Notes under the pieces: model-generated
Databases searched by the model: none
Told to the model about the DNA's origin: nothing
Seen by the model: the letters and a program-made list of their open reading frames with translations, nothing else
Part shown: positions 35,456 to 47,505 of the stretch, one piece after another
Numbering within the stretch: position 1 is the first letter of the stretch
Layout: every line of letters begins with the position of its first letter
Origin: Polytrichum commune
Lineage: Eukaryota > Streptophyta > Polytrichopsida > Polytrichales > Polytrichaceae
Direction: 5' to 3'
Assembly (NCBI GenBank): GCA_950295325.1
Contig: OX485806.1
Coordinates: forward strand, 62,001 to 126,000
DNA: 64,000 nt
Made by a program: the position numbers and the translations under genes

Positions 35456-38400
35456 TGGTGGTGTTGGTGGGTTACTACACCTTTTACTGTGGCCCACTGT
35501 AATTTTGACACATTGCAATAATCTTGGTCAATACAAGGTCTTTTGTTAGATATTCTTGACCCTTGATGTCATATGTTCAAATCTAAGAATATGCATTGAA
35601 TGTCATTTTACATTACATACAATATTGTGTGTTGTAGTTTCTATTGTAGTAACATACACTCGGGTCATGTTAAGCATAGACTAAGTACACTAGTTAGTCC
35701 TATTAGTGTGGGTGTAAATTTAGTGGGAAAATGATTATCGTGGGCCATCTTAAATTCTCTAGTCATGGTCTAATCATGGTGGTCATAAATATTCACTAGA
35801 CCAAATACTTGGTTAGTCTCAACTCATTATTCTTCAATGTTGTTTTATATATTTAGTCATTGGATCAAGAATATTCGTTGGAAAATAATATAGTGACATC
35901 ATATTTAGCGTTACTTTCACTCTTGAGATTGTAGGTATCTATCTTTGACATTTTTCGTTCGTCATCACAACTTAAGGTTACCAATAACAACATTTTGTTT
36001 GAGATTTATATGTGGCAAATACCAATGATGCTTGGTAGTTTTCTTCTTAATGGCACACTTAGAACTTATAATTTGTAGTTGTGTGATAAGTGGGTTAATA
36101 ACCAATTGCAACATGTGTAACTGCCAACACTAGTATTTGCTTCTCTTCCACTAAGTATTGCACCTCAGACGTTGAGTACATTGTGCCCTCTTTCCATCCC
36201 ACTTCAAGTTGTTATGCTTTTACAACAACCATTTTTTGGAAAAATTCCTAAACCCTAAAATTGTTGTTGACCCCTAAAGATTCAAGTTGTTTTTAAAAAA
36301 AACAAATTAATCTTAATCATGTAACAACCTTTATTGTTCACTTGATATGAAATGAAGACTACAAGGTTAAGATTATTTGAAATTTTAATTTTGTGAAATG
36401 ATGTTAATGTTAATGATATAAACAATTACACCTATACAATTGGTCTCGTCAATGACCTTGGCATAGTTGGTATAAACTTGGTGTTTGCAAGTCTATAAAT
36501 AGGAAAAGCATGGTAGAGAAAGATTGCATAAGTTCGGGCTGAACTTTTGTGTGTGTCATAAGCACATGTAGGTTTATGATGTATTCATAAACAAGGGCAA
36601 ACGAAGATTGTTGTGGATATTATGGAAAGAAGACGGGTAGTTGGAACCCAAATTGATAATATTTCAAAGCATTTGCAAGTGGCTTGTTTGTATGACATAC
36701 ATAGTAATGATCAAAGTTCATGTAAAAAGTTGTGGACACGATCTTGATGTAATGTGTATTTGTTATGAGGTTTTAAAAGATGCATTTATATATATTTGGG
36801 ACACCATAAGGTCCAAGCCAATGTTTCAATTGCATATTTTAAAATTTTAGAAAACGCTACTGACAACTTTTTATTTATTTAGGGATTGGTGTTCTCACAC
36901 GAGAACACCTTCACTTGCTTAAACCCCCTTCCAAAAAGCCTAAATGTGTTTCTCCCATTTCCCCCTTTGAATTTGTATAGTTCGAGCCAGTAATGTTCAA
37001 AGATTCTTGACATCGAATCCCTTAGTTACATGTCAATAATATAATCCCTCTTACCAAGAAACTATTTTGTCAATTTTGACTTCAAAATATATTCATGATA
37101 CTTAGATTAGCCTAATAAAATACAATATTATAAAGAAACTCACTTCCTATTTTATATGACTTTTTCATCAACGCTTTTTAATGGAATGCGTTATCTTCGT
37201 CACATTAGGTCCAAACATCATGAAGTCAACATGGTGCACCCCACCTTTCCTTGTTGATGGTTTCCCAGGCATACCAAGAATGCACATGTAGGACCCTACT
37301 TTGTGACATCACAACATCACAAACCAAGCCAACTACGTAACTTCGTACATAGAGATGCATGAGTAAAGAAATATATTGTAGGCACTTGGGATCCATGACA
37401 ATGGGGTCCAATAAAAACATGCCCCCCCCCTCCCATAGGTTGTCGATTCATTCAACTTGATCTCATTACAATAGATTGTCGATTTGGAGTCTAGAGTCTA
37501 TGATTAAGATTTTTGGGGTCATACGATCTAGATAAAAACATCACTTTGTAATTACGAGCACCTCAAGTCATTTAACATTATGCCTTTTTCTAAGTACATT
37601 GATATTGACTCCTAACTTTTAGACATTTGGCATGATGACCATTCAAAGATCGACGACAGTCACCTTCAAGACACAACTGTAGCCACCTTAAATGACGATC
37701 TCTCCTTCAAGCCTTGCTTGTCGTCCACAAACAAATGATCTATTTTGCATAACTCGTGCTTCTTCTTTTTTCCTATCAACATCGTGATCGCCTCTTACCT
37801 CTTTAGCCATTCATGCACAACGACCATTCAAAGAGAAGATGTCGATCATATCAAAATTTGATGTATCATCCTTCAATTCTTGAACAAAGGAAGCAATTAT
37901 TCAATCTCTCGATTGCTTTCAATTAACACCTTTCCAACAACAAGAAGTGAAAAAATGAAACAAAGCATTGAGCAGATGAAGCTTCAAGTGTGACTAGCGT
38001 TGCACAATTTCTTCCATGTGCGATGGTATCTAACACATGCCAAGCTATATGAGAAACAAAAGGTAAAACACATTATACATATGCCCACAATATTTCCCAT
38101 AATCAATACAACGAATGCCAATTGGGAAAATCAACCATCTAACTTCTAAGGGGCTTCAAGTTTAGAACACCAATATCACCTAAGAATGTGGGCTATCATT
38201 TGGAGTTACCCATTGTCATAGTTTTATAATGAAAATATCATTGTTTACCCAAATAACATAGATCATTACAAATAACTTGGATACAACCCAGTTGGGAAAA
38301 TTAAAACCATAAAAAGACACTCTCGGTTATACCTCCAGATGATAACCCCACAACACGGGTGTCGATAGAGCCCCTTTCATCCATGACGATGGATGAAATT

Positions 38401-38580
38401 GAAGGACGCCATGAAGTTCCAGCCGGGTGAATCCTGAGATAGGTAGGACGGTCTACGACAGAACCACGGGTAGTAACTACGTCATGGCAGCCCAACACTA
38501 TAGTAAGTTAAGTTACGAGATTCATCACTGCGACGGAATCGATCCCAGCCTCGGACACTAGGTGGGTAGGTATGTAGGGG
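35456..38580. other. Spacer before the PP2A gene
   Basis: 35470-35590 resembles 22803-22930, and 35650-35790 resembles 640-790; both are dispersed repeats. A frame at 36641-36850 is unrecognised. A 9-C run lies at 37422-37430. Nothing else is identified. Confidence 0.4.
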
Positions 38581-39815
38581 TGGGTCCTTATTCACTGGTA
38601 ACTTACCATCGTTAGTAAGTTACTAGTAACTCAACGACCTCTTCTCGCCGGCTCCGTCTTCCCTTCCTTGGCTTTTGTTCGCCGCTGCTGCTTCACAGTT
38701 TCCCTAGTTTTCCTTCTCTCCTCTTCTACAGTTCTCCTCGCTCCATCGCCATTTGCTCTATCTCGCTCTCTCTCTCCCTCCCTTCTAACCTTGTCTCATC
38801 ATCACACCTTCCACCGTCCTCTCGGTGTTCTCGGTGTCTTCCGGCCGATTTATTTGAGCTTAATCCGGCCACTCACGAGCAAACGACCGTGTTTTGCTGC
38901 TGCTGCTGGGGTAAGTGTTTGTTCATTGCTGTGCACGGACGTGCGCGCATGGTCGGCTCCTCACTACACTGGCGCTTGCCTTGCATGTGGCTTCTCTCGT
39001 TGTGGAGATCGCTGGTCGCCCTCGTTGTACGCTGGTTTTGTCCAAGTTTTTGGTTGTTTGTTTTGTGTGCGTCTTGTGCGGGTGAGTTAGCGGAGAGGAG
39101 GAGAGGTCAGGTGTGGTTTCTTGTCTTAGAATTGGCAGCCGATCGCGGGGAATATGCGCGTAGCCTTAAGTGTTAAGGCATGTGAGTGAGCGAGCGAGTC
39201 TGTTGTGCAAGGTTCTTGAATTGGTTGCGGTGGGTAGAGGGAGTGAGGGTTTCCGGACGGTGGGGTTAACTGTTGTAGAGCTTCTTAAGCGGGATGATAA
39301 AACATATGTGTAGAGAGAGGTGGTTTCGGGTTCTTCAAGAGAAGTTTGAGATTGGAATAAATGGCAGGTGCTTTTGGTTGATCGTTGTGACGGGGAATAG
39401 ATATATTTATACATAGAAGCTCCTTTGTTTTCTTCTTCTCGATATTGTGGATTTCTACCTCTCTATTTCATCTTTTGAACTGCTTTGCATGGTATTACTT
39501 GCGACCTGCCTCATCTCACCTCATCTTCTCGCCTGTCCACCTGCTTTGAAGCAAGCAGCCTACTACTGAAGAAGCATGTATCTGACCTTGCTTAACTTGC
39601 CCCTACAGGTTTTTGAATCAATTGGCACTAGGAAAGGTTGGAAGATATAAAATCCATATTATTCATCGTCAGCTTCTTCTCCTCTCATCTGCACGCCAAC
39701 CTGCTCTTCCTCTTTTTTTAGTACCCCCTTCCTCCCCGGAGTGTATGCGCGGTTTGTTTACGAACCTATATCTATTGGCGAGGTGAGCAAAATAGAAATT
39801 GGTGCAAGCACATGA
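38581..39815 (+). promoter_or_regulatory. PP2A B'' gene promoter and 5' UTR with a leader intron
   Basis: A CT-rich, GC-balanced leader begins near 38640 and ends at a consensus donor, GCTGGG|GTAAGTG (intron from 38911). The most plausible acceptor is the pyrimidine-rich CCCCTACAG ending at 39608, giving a 5' UTR intron of about 700 bp before the coding exon. A near-palindrome, ACTGGTAACTTA (38594-38605) facing TAAGTTACTAGT (38616-38627), sits just upstream and could be a binding site. The transcription start is not determined. Confidence 0.55.
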
Positions 39816-42800
39816 ATGATGGAGACGCCAATGGCCGTGGATGTAGTAGGACTGTTGGACCCCGACTTGCTGCAGTTGTGCCCGGGCGTCGCATCACCTT
39901 CTTCGTGTAAACCCGCCGCCTCTGAGAAGCTCCTTGATGATCTCTTTAATCAATGGCTTTCCCTCCCCGACACTCAGCGAATGGTGCGCCTCCTCAACTC
40001 TCTCTCTCTCTCTCTCTCTGAATAGCGCGGTTGGCGATCTCCGTATGCTGTCGGTACCATCAAACATTAGGTCTTATCAAATGTTAGGTTTCAATTCAAA
40101 TTCAGTTACAATTTGATCATAGTACTGAATTTCTTTCCTCATCCGCTATAATATCTTTTATGTGTCATTTAAAGAGCCCCATTATCCCAGCGCCTCCTGC
40201 TCCTGTACACATCAAAAGTGATCTCCATCCTCTTTGTCTACATACCTTTATTTTTGTTTCTTTCCTTCAGGATGCTGTCACGAGCCTTGTTCGCATTTTT
40301 GATTTTTTTATCGAAATCACGTTCACACTGGAGTGCATGATCTGTTTTTTAAGTTTACGATGTCCTCTTCAGAATTAAGGACTTTCTCGTTGCTTGGAGA
40401 GTCGGTGGATAGTTTACATTCATAATTGCTTCCGTTGTCTGTCGCATATGCGTTTTAGAGATTGTTCGGGGTGTCAGTGAAGCATTTGACGCAGAATTGG
40501 GGCCAGCCTTGGATGCGCAGGATGATACCTAGTGATGGTCAGGTCTCCTGATTTTAAAATCGCTGAGGGAGGTTGTCACATCTAGCTGGATTTAGGACCT
40601 GGACTTGACAACTTGCACCTGGCTGTGAGATGGAGTTTTAGGGTTTGCTTTGAAAGTCTTATTAGGATCGATTAATTTATATTAAGTGTCAGTTTCCTAT
40701 TATCTCTGCATCTGGCGTGTATGATTGCTTCTGGGCCTCCTTCAAAATGACGGATGATGAAGGTCTGCATTGTATAACTCCTAGACCTTTGGCATAGTTA
40801 TCGCCTTGATGGCAACGTCCCAAATTTCGGGTTTTAGGTTGCCGTAGAATCTTGTGTGTGTACCTAGCCATACTCATGTACTTGAAGGAATGTTCCTAGT
40901 TAAGGGGTTCAGGATGTTATATATTAACTTTTGGTGAGAATCAGGCTAGTCCTGGACTAGTACAACATCTCGTTCTTATACTCAGAGCTTGATATCATAA
41001 GCAACGTCTTTAATGCTTAGTTTTTGTTAATCTTTGATAATCTGAAGGGAGGTTAGTCTACCAATCCAATGTTTTCCCTTAGTCCCTTCTCTCCTGTTGC
41101 ATTTGCACAATGCCGTTTCTAAGTGTAGCTATGCCGTCTCTACCCAATGATTGAAATCATTTAGTAATCAGGTGGATGTGGTATTGTTTAGGGCTTCTGT
41201 GCTTGTGTTTGGTGTTTACATCAGCATGTGTGTTCTGTGCTGAAACAGGTCATGACTTTGCTTCATGATGCCCAAGGAGAGGCAGTACCAGCGAGTCAAG
41301 GGAGTCCAACTCACACTTCACACACAAGTTTATCATTGCTTCCCACAGTATTTAAGGAGGGAGCAACACCACCATTATCGCCTCGTAACAACTCCCCTCT
41401 TTCGCCAAGGTCACAAAGGCGCTTGAGTGGTCACACCTCCTCTGGCTCTCCCTTAAAGAAAACCAGTGAGCCCCTCCGAGAAGTGATTCCTCAGGTATCT
41501 CACAGGTTGGCCATCGACACTGACATGCAACCTTCTTGATCAGGAAGAAGTTGAATGTCTGAGTCGGGCATGTGTCTGCAGGTCATCTCATCTCTAGTCT
41601 GGTTAGAGTTTAATGGGAAACTTTTGAGTCTCCGTGATGTACCTGGACATGCATAGCTCATTTTAGCAAATTCCAGTGTAAGTTGTATGGTTGGTTTTTA
41701 TAGTTTCAAATTTACAGGTGGAACTTCTGATATCTACATTCAGTATTTGCCAGCAGGCAGAACATGATTACTGCCACCCTGATTATCCTAGATTCTTGCA
41801 GCTTGACCTTGAGTTGATACTTTGTGTTTTTTAGCTCCAGCGACTGTCTCAGTCTTTACTGTTACCTATGGCGGTTTAGTTCCTGGGTGAGTCTTTTTTT
41901 TTTCATTTTTCATATACCAGTTACGTTTATTGTGGTGCTGATGTATTTTGGACTCTGGAATTTTGGAATTTTGCAGTTCTATTTCCCCAATGGACTCCCT
42001 GCATCAAAGGAAGTTGCCGCCGAATGTTTAGCTCGCATCAATCAGATTTTTGCTGCTCATCCTGATGGTCTACCCCTCTCTGGTAATTGATCGTTTTCAG
42101 TAAATATCCTGACTTTAGGTCAGCAATGCCTTTGTTGAATGATACTCTAGGGCAGTACATAGTTCATTGAAATTAGGGTTGATAAAAGAGGTTGATGTGT
42201 TATGCTTTGACCTGGCACGTCCATGATTGTCCCAAGTGCCCTTGCTTGAAAATTGAGCTGCTATATGTGGAAGGAATGGGTACCAAGGTTGATCTGTTAC
42301 TTCAATGCACCATGGACTAATAGTCAAGTTTATTTTGCTGCAGCATTCACGCCAGTTACAAAGGAGATCTGTAAACTGCCATCATTTTTCTCTAGCAGCT
42401 TATTTAAGAAACTCGACATTAACAACACCGGGCTTGTTACAAAGTTCGTACTCTTTTCTACTCCTATCATCCTGCTCAAATAGCACAGTTGTATGGTCAC
42501 ACTATCTCTTGTACCCTTTCTGTTCTTAATATCGTAGGGTGTGAAAATCTCAATGCCAGTGCTACCAGCTTTGGTCTATGTCATGTGTGGTCTACATGGC
42601 TACTGTATTAATTACCTGTATGTACAGTGTCTACTGGTATTTATAAAACTTTTTTCAGTTAATGGAGTAGTAAGAGTGTGCAGAAAGAGGGGGAAGACTT
42701 CCATATGCACCCTTTGCTGATAAGTATCAGGATGAACAAGGTATCCTGTGTAAAGATCTCAGTATGTATGTGGTTTACTTCATCAATTATTAGTTATATA

Positions 42801-45720
42801 TTTGTGGTCATCTGGTGGTGGTTTCTTTTGAATTTTGAGTAAATGGGACAATTCCGTACTCACAATATTCATGCCGTAGGTGTGAAGTTTTGTGCAAACC
42901 TATGCGCTCTCTAGTTCTTCTGGAAGGTGAATTTTTTATTTTTGTCCTGCTAACAGAAGTTTGTCAATTGCAGGGAAAGGTTATTAGAATATTGGGTTGA
43001 CCAGAATATGCTGACAGCTGATGCTGCTACTCGTATTTTCACTGTTTTGAAGCAACAAGATAAAGATTATCTCACACAGGTTGAGCTCTACTAAAGAATT
43101 TTTTTTTGCAAGAGTTTATTCTGATAGAACTAGTGACAACATTTCTTGGCTATGTGGTGGGTCCTCCTTTTGTAGGTCATGGGTCTCATGTAAAAAGGTA
43201 ATTTCAAATAGGCAATAGTTGTGATGCCTTGAAGATTAGCCACAGATTGAGGCATTGTTTTGTGGTTATGCTGTTTTAGGAATATGGTCCTGAGGGTTTG
43301 TGAATTTGTTGTGGTGTGACCAGGATGATTTGAGACCTGTTTTGAGGGAGCTCTTGTTGACACATCATGGGTTGGAATTTCTTCGTGACACCCCTGAGTT
43401 TCAAGATAGATATGGTATGAATTTGTCTAATATCAACTTTCCAACCTTTGCATGTATGTGTCTTGTTGGATGGCCTGGCTGGCTTCTGCATGTACTGACA
43501 ATTGGGGTTGCTATTTGCTTGTTTTTCCAGCTGAAACAGTGGTCTTCAGAATCTTCTACCACTGCAACAGGGCTGGCAATGGGCAGCTGCAGTTGAGAGA
43601 GATAAAGAGAAGTAATCTTGTTGCAGCCTTCCAGCAGGTAGATGAAGAAGAAGACATCAATAAGGTGTTGCGGTGAGCACTTTCCTAACTCAAGTTTTGT
43701 ATTGGACTCTGAGCAGGACACAAATCTTTTGTATGCTCTTGTTATCTGCTTCATACATTCTCTCATCCTTGGAGTATATATTCTATGTCATGATAGTAAA
43801 CCACAGAAAAGTGGATTGCTAGCGTGTAGTTTAATGTTTCTGAACTTCTTTGCACAATGTATGATCCTCCTTGTATGATCATTAGTTTTGGGGTGTGTCT
43901 GTGGGTTTCAGATACTTTTCATATGAGCACTTTTATGTCATTTACTGTAAATTCTGGGAGTTGGATTCGGATCACGACTTTTTAATTGATAAGGATGACC
44001 TTCTGCGCTATGGGAATCATGCTCTTACATACCGTATTGTGGAGCGTATCTTCTCTCAGGTATTGCTGAAACCTGTAGCAGTTTGCAGCAGTTAGTATAT
44101 AGTAACTGTATGTCACTAAAAATAAGTAATAACTGGTAATTGATGGGCTGCCATACATGTCGAGAAGCATGTTTCATTTTATTTACTTTTGAGTGTACAT
44201 TGGTAGCAATTTAGGTTTTCTATTGGTTGTGGTTATGTAGGCAGGGTCCATTATCAATGTTAAGATTTACTTATCAAAAAAATTGATTGGATTTTAGGTC
44301 CCAAGAAGGTTTACAAGCAGGGCAGAAGGGAAAATGGGGTATGAAGACTTTGTCTGGTTTATTCTGTCTGAAGAGGATAAGTCATCAGAGCCTAGCCTCG
44401 AGTATTGGTATGCCCTACCATACCTTCTATCTCTTTCTCCTCCTCTATTCATGGTGTAACCCACATCTAAACTTGTTAATGCTTTGCTCACCTTTTTCCT
44501 TTATTCTCTCAATATACATGGGTTACCTGTGGAATGGTTTTTGGTTAAGTTGCCAGCAAGTTATAGACTTCTGTGATGTTGATTTTGAGTCCATGAAGTT
44601 AAATATTCTGAAATGGAACCCCTCAACAAAGTGTTTGGCTTAGAAGCAATATGCATTGAGGATTTGTTTGATAGGTCTATGTGTGGTGTTTGATTACACC
44701 ACACATGCGTTAACGTTTGTTGACCTATTTCTATTGTGCATCAAGATACTGGGCCCTAGTTTGGAGCTGTAGGCACTTTGTGGTAGAGTGGTTGTGGTTG
44801 ACACATATCTTGGATGCATGGAACAGGTTCAAGTGTGTCGACCTGGACTGTGATGGTGTCATTACTCCAAATGAGATGCAGTACTTTTATGAGGAGCAGC
44901 TACATCGCATGGAGTGTATGGCTCAAGAACCAGTATTATTTGAGGATATCGTCTGTCAAATGTGTGACATGATTCGCCCTCAGGTGAATCTTCTAGAGCA
45001 GTACAGCTGTTGTTGAGTTCAGGTTTCCATATGTGAATCAAGGACGAGATTATAGGAACCATCCTTGTGAGAACCGTGCATTGTTACAGAAATATGGGTC
45101 ACTAGAATATTCTGGTGGTCACTCATTCCTTTTTGTGTTGCAGAAGGAAGGCCAACTCACACTTCGCGATTTGAAGAATTGTAAATTGTCTGGGAACTTC
45201 TTCAACATTCTTTTCAACCTCAACAAATTTGTGGCATTTGAAACACGGGATCCATTTTTAATACGACAGGTATTTTGTCCATCCGTCTCAAAGCACAGAT
45301 TCTTAGCTAGAGGTGAACAGCAGGATTAAGAATTGCAACAGAGAGATATGATGTGCTTATGGACTTTTCACTCATTAGTTGTCTCCTGTGTCTCATGAGC
45401 GGACATATTCTCATGCAGTTTTTGAACACAGCATTTTTGACGCAGTTCTGCTGTACTCAAAAAACTACTGACTGCTTCATGAGTGACCAGAAGCAATCTC
45501 CTAGTCCGCACTAAAGTATTTGAGCTGTCTCAGTTCTTTTATCAACGATACAAAAAGAATGATGTGAAACATGTTGCAGGAAAGGGAGGATCCTTCGCTA
45601 ACTGAGTGGGACCGATTTGCACACACGGAGTACATCCGCTTGTCAATGGAGGAGGATGGTGAGGATGCATCTAATGGCAGTGCAGATGTTTATGATGAAC
45701 CTTTTGAGGCTCCCTACTAG
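39816..45720 (+). CDS. Protein phosphatase 2A regulatory subunit B''
   Basis: Twelve coding exons join in phase to 546 aa, close to Arabidopsis B''-alpha/beta: 39816-39983, 41249-41494, 41977-42082, 42344-42443, 42974-43079, 43324-43414, 43531-43672, 43912-44059, 44298-44407, 44827-44983, 45144-45269, 45580-45720. B'' subunits bind the PP2A A/C core and direct it to substrates; in plants this group regulates HMG-CoA reductase and responds to calcium. Seen here: N-terminal LLDPDLLQL and [14 protein letters not shown], a Ser/Pro-rich linker, [15 protein letters not shown], the EF-hand loop [12 protein letters not shown] (about 338-349), [18 protein letters not shown], a second EF-hand [12 protein letters not shown] (about 411-422), [15 protein letters not shown] and a C-terminal [17 protein letters not shown] codons at 39816 and 39819 are tandem in frame. 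All domains are intact. Confidence 0.95.
39998..40019 (+). repeat. (CT)n tract in PP2A intron
   Basis: A run of about 11 CT units lies just after the donor of the first coding exon, within the intron. It is a simple microsatellite. Confidence 0.85.
44679..44706. repeat. Perfect 11-bp-stem hairpin in a PP2A intron
   Basis: ATGTGTGGTGT, a 6-base loop (TTGATT) and ACACCACACAT form an exact inverted repeat in the intron between the coding exons ending at 44407 and starting at 44827. It may be a transposon footprint or chance; no function can be assigned. Confidence 0.6.
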
Positions 45721-47505
45721 TTGGGATTCACGTCATTCAAGCGCATGGGAAATGGGACTTTGCCTACAGAATCTACATTGCCGTGCAAGACATAACCGTT
45801 CACCGAGTTTTTTCATTCAATATTGGAATTGTTCAGTCTCCAGGGTACCTCCTGTTCAGGCACTGTACAACACTCGAAGAACGTTTGGCAATATACAGCA
45901 TCATGCATCACCAAAATCTTGTGGTTGAAAAGGATGTGTTGATCAATCCGCCCCCAGCTCTGCTGCTTTGTGGTCATGCCAGCTGAATCTGCAACTTGAT
46001 GTGACGAGCCTCCCAAAGTTGTCCTGTTGCTGGTTATTTGACAGCAAGAGTTACGGAAGTAGCAAGGCTAAACATATCTCTAAACCTTGCAGTTTGCAAT
46101 GGATCATTCACCCCCAACCTGAAACCAATGATTAGCTTCCTTGTTTCAAGCTCTGCCACGAGTGTGGGAGTCTCAAATGGTGGAAACAGTGAGAGGAAGG
46201 CTAACAAGAACCAATCCATTTTGGTAACAGTTCCTTCCACGGAACAAGTTGTAGGAAGTAATGGAGTTTCGTCTTGTCTCATCTCGTTGGTGCCTGCTGA
46301 TGCCACGAAAAGCGAATGTTGGACTGATTTATCATCTCGAATTTCACTTCCCAATGTGCGCTAGGGTTTGAGGAGCAAGCAGAAATGCGAACCTTGTGGC
46401 ACCTTGCCGTAAAGTTAGGAAGTATGTGCATTCTCAAGTCCTGCCAATTGAAGCCTTTTAGTGCCCTCTCTCACACACACAAAGAAGATTGGATCTTCCT
46501 TCTTAGTTCACTTTTGTAATACCAAAGTATCATGGTAGAAATGAAGGCTCACATTTTATTTCAAGATTTGTGGGACATATCTTGCCTCATGTTGCATAGT
46601 GATCTAGTTAATATAGATGGTTGTACTATCTCGCTTTTGTAACCCATTACATATTGTGTGAATATCAAATTGTAAGACTCTTCTAGCACTTGAAATCACA
46701 TGGGGACCATAGAATGTGTTCCATATATTCCATGACGGGCAGATGAATAAAATCGTCACAAGCTGCCCGGCTGCCCAGAGGGGTCCTTGGGCAGTGGTGG
46801 GCGTTAGCAATAACCAGTTACCAAATTGGTGCTGCAAGTTTAACCTCTCTCCCTCCCCTAAACCTCCTCATCTTTCTTTCATTACCATCATTCCGCTTCC
46901 TGGTTTCTCGTTTTTTTAAAGCAAATGAGCACAAATTTGTCTCAAGCTCCCCATGCCTTGCAAACAACTGCCTGAGTAGAATTTTTGAAGGCAACGATAT
47001 TGTGGTATAGCATCATGGCAGCAGCAGGAAAAACAAGTGTTTGAGAGTTAGAGAGGATGAGGGAGAGAAACTAAGAGATAACAGGTTGAGAAAAGAGTTG
47101 GTAGGCTTTTGCACAACTTTGTGGTGTATTCAAATACATGGAGCTCTGGTGCAGTCAATGTGAGGAGTAATGTGACTTGGACACATTGGTAGCTTGATGC
47201 TGTTATGGTGATTGACTTTTTTGGGGTTCCATAGTCACATGTTCTCATTAACGGTTACTCCACAATGGACTTGCACCAGAAACCATGGTGTTGAATTTCC
47301 ATGTCAAGTTCTTGGAGTTCTCTACAAATCAATGCGAGGAGTGATGGAACGTAGATGCATCGGCATCTTCTTCTTGTTATGGTGTTTGTTTCTTTGGGTT
47401 TTGTCTTCCACCATTTGCATTACTCCGTGATGGGTCTGCTCTGGAAGCCAAGGTATAGCGTTTCGTCTGTAGGAGTTAGACTTTTCTTTAATTGATCCTG
47501 GAGGG
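45721..47505 (+). other. PP2A 3' UTR and intergenic region upstream of the OVATE gene
   Basis: The first 600-900 bases are GC-balanced and probably the PP2A 3' UTR. A 108-aa frame at 46038-46364 has no recognised family. A G/C-rich stretch near 46765-46800 holds CTGCCC and its inverse GGGCAG. The remainder would contain the promoter of the next gene; no TATA box was confidently located. Confidence 0.4.

Noticed and set aside
38668-39176. Open frames of 140 and 95 aa in the PP2A leader
   Set aside because: Low-complexity Ser/Leu-rich translation of a CT-rich 5' UTR. They run across the consensus GTAAGTG donor and have no family resemblance.
46038-46364. 108-aa frame after the PP2A stop (with a 106-aa antisense frame)
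   Set aside because: Position and composition fit a 3' UTR. Both strands are open over the same interval, and neither translation shows a recognisable domain.
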